Shown: positions 1 to 7,000 of the stretch, piece after piece
Position numbering within the stretch: position 1 is the stretch's first letter
Layout: every line of letters begins with the position of its first letter
Source of the DNA: Nodularia sphaerocarpa UHCC 0038
Lineage (GTDB): Bacteria; Cyanobacteriota; Cyanobacteriia; Cyanobacteriales; Nostocaceae
NCBI RefSeq assembly: GCF_022376295.1
Contig: NZ_CP060140.1
Coordinates: 4,964,356-5,028,355, forward strand
Reading direction: 5' to 3'
DNA length: 64,000 nucleotides
Position numbers and translations under genes: made by a program
The notes under the pieces: generated by a model
Database searches by the model: none
What the model saw: only the letters and a program-made list of their open reading frames with translations
Told to the model about the DNA's origin: nothing

Positions 1-2020
1 TGAGAAAACTACTGGTAGAGTTAGCCAGTGTGGAAGTAATCACGGTTTTAAAACCAGCCGCTACATACCGAGCATAACGCTTTTGCCAGGAAAAACGCGA
101 TTGTAGTTCAATATTTTGCGCTTTTACTGTTTGAATACCTGACATTACCTCAACTAAATATGATTGAGTATGGGCGTTGCGTTCAGCTTTGGTGCGTAAC
201 TGTTTGCTAATTGTGGGGGAGGCAATTAATGTGAGAATAATAAATATCGGTATTGTTCCTAAACCTACTAAAGTTAATTGCCAACTATAAAACAGCATGA
301 CGATAATATAAATTATCGAAAATACTGCATCTAATACGACTGTTAAGGCTGTCCCGGTGAGAAATTGACGAATATTCTCTAATTCGTTGATACGAGTGGC
401 TAGTTCACCTACGGGGCGGCGTTCAAAATAGCGCAGTGGTAGACGTAGTAAGTGGTCGATAATTTCTGAACCCAAACCCATATCAATGCGGTTGGTTGTA
501 TCAACAAATAAGTAGGTTCTTAATGTGGTGAGTAAGGCTTCAAATATGCCGACTACTAAGAGCAATACTCCTAAAACGTTTAGGGTACTAAGACTATTTT
601 GAACTATAACTTTGTCGATAATTAACTGAATGACGAGGGGATTAGCTAATTGGGCTAATTGGACAAAAAATGAAGCAATAAATACTTCTATCAGAACTCG
701 TCTATATTTTGAGAGATAAGGAATAAACCATTGGATACCAAAGCGTTCTTGAGGTGTTTCTTTAGTAGCAGCAAGTAATAAGACTTTTACTTGGGGAGGT
801 AAGTGATTTTCGTCAATATCTAATTTGGCGACAAATTCCGCAGGTTTGCAGCTGATAATTCCTTGGGATGGTACACCTGCAACAATGGTATTTGGGTGAA
901 CTTCATATAAAACAGCATAACTATCACCATAATAAATTAGTGCTGGTGTAGGAATGCGCGTAATTGCCGCCACGGGTAAGTCTATTAACTGGGATTTGAG
1001 TCCGATAAATTCTGCTACGTAAGCACAAGCTGGAAAGGATATATTACCTTGGCGTTTGATTTGCTCGCTTAAGATGCGACGAATCACTTCCCTGCGGGGG
1101 GGAATTTCTAGGTGTTTCGAGAGCATTTGAAAACAGGCGAGGGTGGTATTTAATTCGCCTTTACCTTTTACAAATGGGTAATTTTGATGTTTTGGTCTAG
1201 CTTTGTTGGGAGATGGTTCGGGCTGGGGAATTTCTTGGTCATAGGCGTAGGGAATTTCTTGGTTTTCGGTGATAGTTGGTTGGGTATTATTTATAGGAGA
1301 AATCTGCGTCTGATGAGTGTCTAAAAATGATAAGTCTCCTGGAGATAAACCTATTAAACGGGCGCGACTTGTTGCTTTAACTTCCAGTGTGTGAGTTAAT
1401 TCTAAGCGGGAACCTGAAGGGAAATTTTTGACTGCATTACCGCTACTGACAAACCAGATATTTTCTCTATCTAGTTGGATTACTGGGGTGATTCCTGGAT
1501 TTAGGTAATGTATTTTGGCTCTGGATAAGGCTTGTTCTGCGAGTTCTGTGAAATTAAGCATTGCGTTGGCTTGCTTTTCCACTTGTGAACCGAGAACATC
1601 AAATACTTCTATTAAATGAGTGCGGTTTATGCGTGTGTTGCTAAAGTCTGGATAGGAAGCAACCAGGCGCAAATATTCGGTTTTACTTAAGTTCAGACAG
1701 ATGACTTCGGTGGATGCGATCGCTGTTTCACAGGCAACTTCGCGTAATATACTAATCTCACCGATGATTGCGCCTGGTTGCAACAATTTTAATGTCGTAG
1801 GTGTTTGGGTTTGGGGATGATATCCCAACAACCGAACTTTTCCTTCGTAAAGAATGGTAATTTGTTCGCTGAGTTGTTCTTTCCCAATGATTTTTTGTCC
1901 TATGCGGTAGCGCAAAGCTTGTATTTGTTGGGACAAATGAGTTATCTCTTCGCTAGGTAGATGCTCAAAGCCCTCTAGCTTGGAAATGAATTCTTGAAAG
2001 GAACTTGATATATAAGTCAT
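1..2020 (-). CDS. Type I secretion ABC transporter with cNMP-binding and C39-like domains (3' end outside window)
   Basis: I read this by reverse translation. An ATG at 2020 opens a frame with no stop down to base 1, so about 673 N-terminal residues are present and the nucleotide-binding domain lies outside. Residues about 25-150 look like a cyclic-nucleotide-binding domain (PGAIIGEISIL). Residues about 285-395 match the C39 peptidase region, but the catalytic Cys position is Thr (GELNTTLACF) and no catalytic His is visible, so this is a C39-like docking domain rather than a protease. From about 425 on comes the ABC membrane domain (FVDTTNRIDMGLGSEIIDHL, RPVGELATRI). The family exports proteins through HlyD and TolC partners. 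The parvulin gene at 2111-2851 lies 90 bp upstream on the same strand and probably belongs to the same operon. The substrate is unknown. Confidence 0.85.
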   Translation of the reverse strand, partial: MTYISSSFQEFISKLEGFEHLPSEEITHLSQQIQALRYRIGQKIIGKEQLSEQITILYEGKVRLLGYHPQTQTPTTLKLLQPGAIIGEISILREVACETAIASTEVICLNLSKTEYLRLVASYPDFSNTRINRTHLIEVFDVLGSQVEKQANAMLNFTELAEQALSRAKIHYLNPGITPVIQLDRENIWFVSSGNAVKNFPSGSRLELTHTLEVKATSRARLIGLSPGDLSFLDTHQTQISPINNTQPTITENQEIPYAYDQEIPQPEPSPNKARPKHQNYPFVKGKGELNTTLACFQMLSKHLEIPPRREVIRRILSEQIKRQGNISFPACAYVAEFIGLKSQLIDLPVAAITRIPTPALIYYGDSYAVLYEVHPNTIVAGVPSQGIISCKPAEFVAKLDIDENHLPPQVKVLLLAATKETPQERFGIQWFIPYLSKYRRVLIEVFIASFFVQLAQLANPLVIQLIIDKVIVQNSLSTLNVLGVLLLVVGIFEALLTTLRTYLFVDTTNRIDMGLGSEIIDHLLRLPLRYFERRPVGELATRINELENIRQFLTGTALTVVLDAVFSIIYIIVMLFYSWQLTLVGLGTIPIFIILTLIASPTISKQLRTKAERNAHTQSYLVEVMSGIQTVKAQNIELQSRFSWQKRYARYVAAGFKTVITSTLANSTSSFL

Positions 2021-2110
2021 GCCTTGATCAGTATATATAGAAGTGTATTCATAAATCTCTCAAATTTAGCTTGATATTTTCAATGTGGCAAGATCATCTA
2101 GTTTTATTTT

Positions 2111-2851
2111 TTAAGGTTGCGCTGTCATTTGTGCTTGTAGCCAAGTATGAAAACGTTCATTGAGCAAGCGTTGACGCAGTGAATTATCTAACTGTGTGAG
2201 CAACAATTTCTCTAGACGGACTATGACTATCCAGTTTTCTAATTGCGTTGGTGGTAAGAGTTGCTTTGGCTGGCTCGTAGCTAATATTTTTGCTAAGGCT
2301 GGATGGATAGTTTGCAATTCTACGGGGCCGATTAAACCATTTGTTTGTGCTTCGGTTCCTTGAGAATATTCTCGTGCTAGTTCGGCGAAAGTTTGTTCTC
2401 CTGCTTGTAGACGAAAATAGATTTCTTGAGCAATACCAATGTCGTTAGTTCTAATTAGTGAATAAACTACTCGATTTAGTTGGGGTTTGCGCTGTGAAAA
2501 ATAGGATTCTAAATCGCTTCCCCAAGTCAGGTGCTTGAATTTTTCTATTTTAAATTGGCGGATGGCGATCGCCCTAAATTGTTCTCTACTCAGATGATTT
2601 TGCTCTAGCCAACGTTCACCCGCATCATCAGAGGTGATTTGATAATGTTGGGCTAGCTTTTCACTGGCTATTTTCTCTTCTTCTGCTGTACAGGAAATTG
2701 GGGCGATCGCTTGATCAAGCACTACCTCTTTGATCAGCTGCGGCAGCATTTGGTATTTTTCCAGCAATTGCAAAATTTCTGCTGACGAACACTGATTGAG
2801 ATTAGTCGCCGCTTGTTGCCAGATATTGCCTGATTGTAGAACTGCTGTCAT
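2111..2851 (-). CDS. Parvulin-type (PpiC/SurA-like) peptidylprolyl isomerase
   Basis: About 246 residues. The frame opens with a TTG at 2866, but the ATG at 2851 (MTAVLQSG) is the likelier start. The N-terminal half is helical and SurA-like. Residues about 125-220 form the rotamase domain (QAGEQTFAELAREYS, NGLIGPVELQTIHPAL). No signal peptide is visible. The gene sits directly upstream of the type I exporter on the same strand; in cyanobacteria such isomerases often accompany HlyB/HlyD-type exporters. An accessory folding role for an exported substrate is inference. No strong Shine-Dalgarno sequence is visible before the ATG. Confidence 0.8.
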   Translation of the reverse strand: MTAVLQSGNIWQQAATNLNQCSSAEILQLLEKYQMLPQLIKEVVLDQAIAPISCTAEEEKIASEKLAQHYQITSDDAGERWLEQNHLSREQFRAIAIRQFKIEKFKHLTWGSDLESYFSQRKPQLNRVVYSLIRTNDIGIAQEIYFRLQAGEQTFAELAREYSQGTEAQTNGLIGPVELQTIHPALAKILATSQPKQLLPPTQLENWIVIVRLEKLLLTQLDNSLRQRLLNERFHTWLQAQMTAQP

Positions 2852-3090
2852 ATTTTTGATTAACAATAGTCTTCAAAAGAATACTGAAAAAATTTGGATA
2901 ATAGGTTATTTTTTGGTTAATTTTACCTATGATGAAGATATATCATACTTTTTGGGTCTAGTACAAGGAAATAAGTATAGATAAGTACATAATATCTTTA
3001 GGGAATATAGGCACTCTTTTCGATGCTAGTCAGGCTGCTTTTGAAAATAGAAAGCAATCATCGCTCTCCAAATCGCAAAGCCTTAAACTT

Positions 3091-3363
3091 AGAGGATGAA
3101 TGCACAAGTCTAATTTATGACGAGCCTCGGCGACTGGAAGTCACGGAACCACCCAAACCAAACCCGCACTATGGCTAACGCCACGCTACGCTAACGACAA
3201 GTGTTACAGTGAGCTTGTCGAACTGCTCAGTGACAACCTGCGCGGGTTAAAAACCTTACTTTTTTATTAGTCCACGCAGGTGGACTTCCCTACGGGAAGC
3301 CGCTACGGGTCATGCTTGTGTAGTAGCGAATTATATTCGCCTAGAAGTTTTCAAACATCCTCT
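3091..3363. repeat. MITE-like interspersed repeat, family A (with internal insertion)
   Basis: The left end AGAGGATGAATGCACAAGTC and right end GTTTTCAAACATCCTCT are inverted relative to each other. They match the ends of the 18582-18780 copy. The interior carries a shared arm (GGCGACTGGAAGTCACGG) and GCGGGTT hairpins. This copy is about 70 bp longer because of an internal segment with CTAACGCCACGCTACGCTAA, which recurs inverted near 41020-41055. It ends 5 bp before the stop codon of the downstream toxin gene. No coding sequence is seen. Confidence 0.7.
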
Positions 3364-3368
3364 AAAAC

Positions 3369-3623
3369 TTATTTGATCAATTTGTCATACTCTGCGTGTG
3401 TCCCAATCCAAAACCAAGAAATACCGTTCTCCACTTCAACGCCTAAAGCACGGTAACTTAATCCTGCTCGAACTGACCAATACTTTTTACCCAGCTTCTT
3501 AAAATATAACGATGGATGAGATGGATCAGTCTTGAGCAGTTCGTAGCATTCATCAGCTGTTCGCTGCACACTTTCAGGTAGAGCGTTATGGCATTGCCAA
3601 AATCGCCGTGTTGTGTAGTGCAT
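3369..3623 (-). CDS. RelE/ParE-superfamily toxin of a type II TA pair
   Basis: 84 residues, the normal size for a small RelE/ParE/HigB-fold mRNA interferase-like toxin. Recognisable features are the basic KKLGKKYWSVRAGLSYRALG strand region and the C-terminal WIGTHAEYDKLI, typical of the cyanobacterial branch of this family. Its ATG (3621-3623) shares one base with the TAA of the upstream antitoxin gene (TAATG), the translational coupling usual for TA operons. A repeat element abuts its 3' end. The cellular target is not readable from sequence. Confidence 0.8.
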   Translation of the reverse strand: MHYTTRRFWQCHNALPESVQRTADECYELLKTDPSHPSLYFKKLGKKYWSVRAGLSYRALGVEVENGISWFWIGTHAEYDKLIK

Positions 3624-3823
3624 TAGATTTCGCGGACATCCCCAGCTTCAAACTCAGCGATCGCCTCTTGAGCTAAAGCTTCTAATTTACCGTCTGCAAT
3701 ATCACGCTCTAGCTGTTCATCCCAGCGTTCATAATCCAGGTTGAAAAACCACTGTCTCAGCTGCTCAAACTCATTTGATGGTAGTGAGAGAATTTTAGCT
3801 TCGATTTGTTCAAGATTTGACAT
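3623..3823 (-). CDS. Antitoxin of the RelE/ParE-type pair
   Basis: 66 residues, acidic and helical (MSNLEQIEAKILSLPSNEFE, then LERDIADGKLEALAQEAIAE). This short-antitoxin type regularly precedes RelE-like toxins in cyanobacteria. An ATG start with AAGG about 11 bp upstream is seen. It is cotranscribed with the downstream toxin, overlapping by one base. No clear DNA-binding fold can be read in it. The role is assigned mainly from size, order and overlap. Confidence 0.75.
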   Translation of the reverse strand: MSNLEQIEAKILSLPSNEFEQLRQWFFNLDYERWDEQLERDIADGKLEALAQEAIAEFEAGDVREI

Positions 3824-3913
3824 ACACAGTTTTACCTTCCTGCCCGTGAGAAAATTATAGCTTTGCTAGCGACTAACTTGAGCATTGCAATCGCCCATCT
3901 AAAAAAAGGCATT

Positions 3914-4016
3914 GCTGATTTGAAATATGAATACAATTTTTGATCATGTCAAAACCCCTGTAGAGACGTTCCATGGAACGTCTCTACATTTAAATTCATA
4001 CTTGGTTTCGGCAACG
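3914..4016. repeat. MITE-like repeat, family B (palindromic core), copy 1
   Basis: The central 30-bp perfect palindrome at 3959-3988 consists of TGTAGAGACGTTCCA followed by its reverse complement. Flanks TGATTTGAAATATGAATAC (left) and CAAGTATGAATTTAAATG read on the opposite strand (right) form imperfect terminal inverted repeats. An almost identical copy lies inverted at 60868-60970. The palindrome alone recurs at 33917-33946 and 50853-50882. Confidence 0.75.
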
Positions 4017-4018
4017 CT

Positions 4019-4064
4019 AAAAAAAATCAGAGTCAGACCATAATACTTGGTATTGACTCTGATT
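4019..4064 (-). terminator. Rho-independent terminator of the giant phosphoesterase gene
   Basis: Read on the minus strand, AATCAGAGTCA, an 18-base loop and TGACTCTGATT make a perfect 11-bp stem. The T-run at 4026-4019 follows, 25 bp past the stop codon. Confidence 0.8.
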
Positions 4065-4088
4065 GTTGTTTATGCAGTGAAATCTAAC

Positions 4089-7000
4089 TTAGCCAACAGT
4101 CAAATTAACGCGAACAATCATATCGTTAAAGTCTTTGTTACCACGTTGTAAATCCTCAAAGCCAAAGACGTTATTTCCTAACATGGTAATGTGATCTACC
4201 TGTGTGGAATTAGCGCCTAAGAATGGGAAATAAACAGGTCTGTCATTCACGCTTTCTGGTCTGCCATCAGCAATAATGAGTGGTGCGAAGATATAACCAG
4301 GTTCTAAAGTCGCTGTGTAAGTGGTTGTCCGGCGGTTATTTGTGGTCAGGTCAATACCTGGAATACGCGCGTTAACGGCGGCTTGGGTGTAACCAGCTTC
4401 TCCGGGAAGAATATCTGCGTTGCGATCGCCATCAATGTCAATACCGCCATTTTCATCAGTTACCCGATAGAAGCTGACGTAGTTATTCAAGGCTGCATCT
4501 GTGTTAACCACAAATTCAGCTTGTACCGATTGCGTAATACCTCGTAAATCAATCAACTCAGATTGTAATCCACTTTGCAAACCTGTACCTAAAGGTAATG
4601 ATTGCTCAGTAGCCTGAATCTTAACCTCGAAGTCCTGGTAAGTCTCGCTTCTCAAAGCTTTAACCTTCCAAGCTAAGGAAAATTCATCGTTACCCAAATT
4701 GGTAATTCTTTGGGTTGAAGCATCAGCAAATAATACATCTGTGAGCGGGATAACTCCAGCCTGGACTTCATCTGTTGTCCCATTTGGCACTACATAGAAG
4801 CTCAGATTATCGCCTGAGTTAAATTCTAATAAGCGGGTGATATTGTCCCGACTAAAGCCACTAGGTAATCGATGCACAGCAGAGAAAATTGCTTGCGCCC
4901 GTTCTAATGCAGCTTCGGCATAACCTTCTTCCCCTGGCGCAATCCCGTTGATTCTACCTTCAGCATCATCCACTGTAAATACACCCAGTTCATTCTGCTG
5001 ATTTGGTCTGGTTCTGGTGAGACTAACTTGGAGTTGTACTGTGTCACTGCTACCGCGAATCGTAAAAGTATCGCTACCAGGATTATTCAGCAGTGGTACA
5101 AAATCGTTGTCGGTAATGGTGACAGTGGCAGTGTTGGATATATCTAGAACGTATTCTGCTTGATCCACAAGTTTGAGGATAACAGTTTCATCACCCTCGA
5201 CGAAAGCATCATTTACGGGAATGACTGTAACATCCACGAAAGTTTGACCGGCGGCGATAGTCGCAACGCTAGTCAGATTGTTGTAATCAACGCCATTTGT
5301 AGCAGTACCTTCGATGGTGTAGTTAACTGTCAGGGATTTACTGGTGTTACCAACGCGGGAAATGCGGAATACTCCTGGTTGATTACCTTGTTCTGCTGCA
5401 TCGGGAACCGGGGCTACAATGCTGACTACAGGAGTAGCCAAATTAAGCGGCTTATCTAAACCTAAGAGAATGATTTCGTTGTTGTCTATGGCAGGTGGTC
5501 TACCAACTGAGAAGGGATAATTATTATCGTTAGCTAGTAGAAGTGTGTTTTGATCAATTACTACTACAGCTTCGATGGTGACGAAGGGAAAGGTAAACTT
5601 AGTGTCACCGTCTCCATTTAAATCATTGGGGTCACTGATATTGAGTAAATCAACGATTTCCTCTTTGGCGACAAAGCCATTGGCATCTTTTTGAGATAAA
5701 TCAATCTTGAATATCTTCTTAAACTGGGCAGATGCACCTTGATTATTGTCTCGTTCAATCACGAGAAATTCATTTTCATTGATTACCGTTAATGCACCGA
5801 TAGCATGATTCGGTTGTTCCATGCGGTAGTAGCCAGCTAAACCTTGGTACTGTTTGGATTCCACATCAAATTCATAGATGCGTAAGGAATTAGCCGGATC
5901 ACCCAAAACAGTACCTTCTAACAAGGGATAGATGGTTTTCTTATCCAGACTGATAGCCATACCTTCAAATCCGCGAGAACGCGCCAGATTAGCGAAAACT
6001 GGATCACCCAATAATTGGTCAACGACTAAGCTACCTGTACCTGGGAAATCGCTGAAGAAACCATCAACGCCTAACTCAATAAACTGTTGATATTCTAGTT
6101 TCGGGTCGCCGTTGTAGTCTGGTGCGAGGAAGATATCTTCGTTGCGGAAGGTGTATGGGTGTAATAGCAAACCAACTGCATGGGCATCTTCTACAAGTGT
6201 GGTGGGCGCTTGGAGGACACCACCTGCACCAGCCGGGATAATTAAGCGCTTGTTGGGGCCAATACCTGCTGCATAGGTGGCGATCGCCGCTAATTCTGTA
6301 GACTGGGTAAGGTCGCCGTAGGTGCGGGAGTCGCCACTTACTACAAAGTCATAAGGTCTACCATTAGCACCGCCCAGCAGTTGAATGAGGGGGATATCAA
6401 TGCCCGCATCTGGCATGATCAACTGTTTCAGTTCCTGGAGATTGCCTACCTCGAAGGACTGAATAAATACCCGTGCTGGGTCTGTAAAGTCTTGAGCAAC
6501 TAAGGTATCAACGAGTACCTGACCCAAATTAATATTGATCGCTGAACCATCTAAAAGTGTGCCTTCCGAAGCAAAGAAGGTGGGGTGCTTGGTTTCAGGA
6601 TAAATCCCAATTTTGCGCCCGGTTTCCGCTTCTACCTGCTTCACCAAATCAATGATTTCTTGTAGGGTGGGAACTTTTAGCCCATCGCCATCGAAATTGG
6701 TTCCCCGTAAATCTGGTAGACGTTCGATGGAATTGAGGGTTTTGATTTCTTCTAGGGTGAAGTCTTCGCTAAACCAACCCCTAATTGTGCGACCATCAAT
6801 AACTTTGGTGGTGAAACGGTCTGCAAATTCTGGACGTTCGTTAACATCAGTGCTGGTGTCAGTTCTATTCACTGAACCATCAGCATTGAGGATGGCTAAG
6901 GCGTTTTCATGACGTGCTATTAAGTATCCGTCTTTGGTGGGTACTAAGTCAGGTTCAATGAAATCAGCACCGTCGGCGATCGCTAATTTATATGCCTCTA

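Noticed and set aside
2796..2984. 62-codon plus-strand frame
   Set aside because: It overlaps the 5' end of the isomerase gene in antisense and reads like AT-rich intergenic translation.
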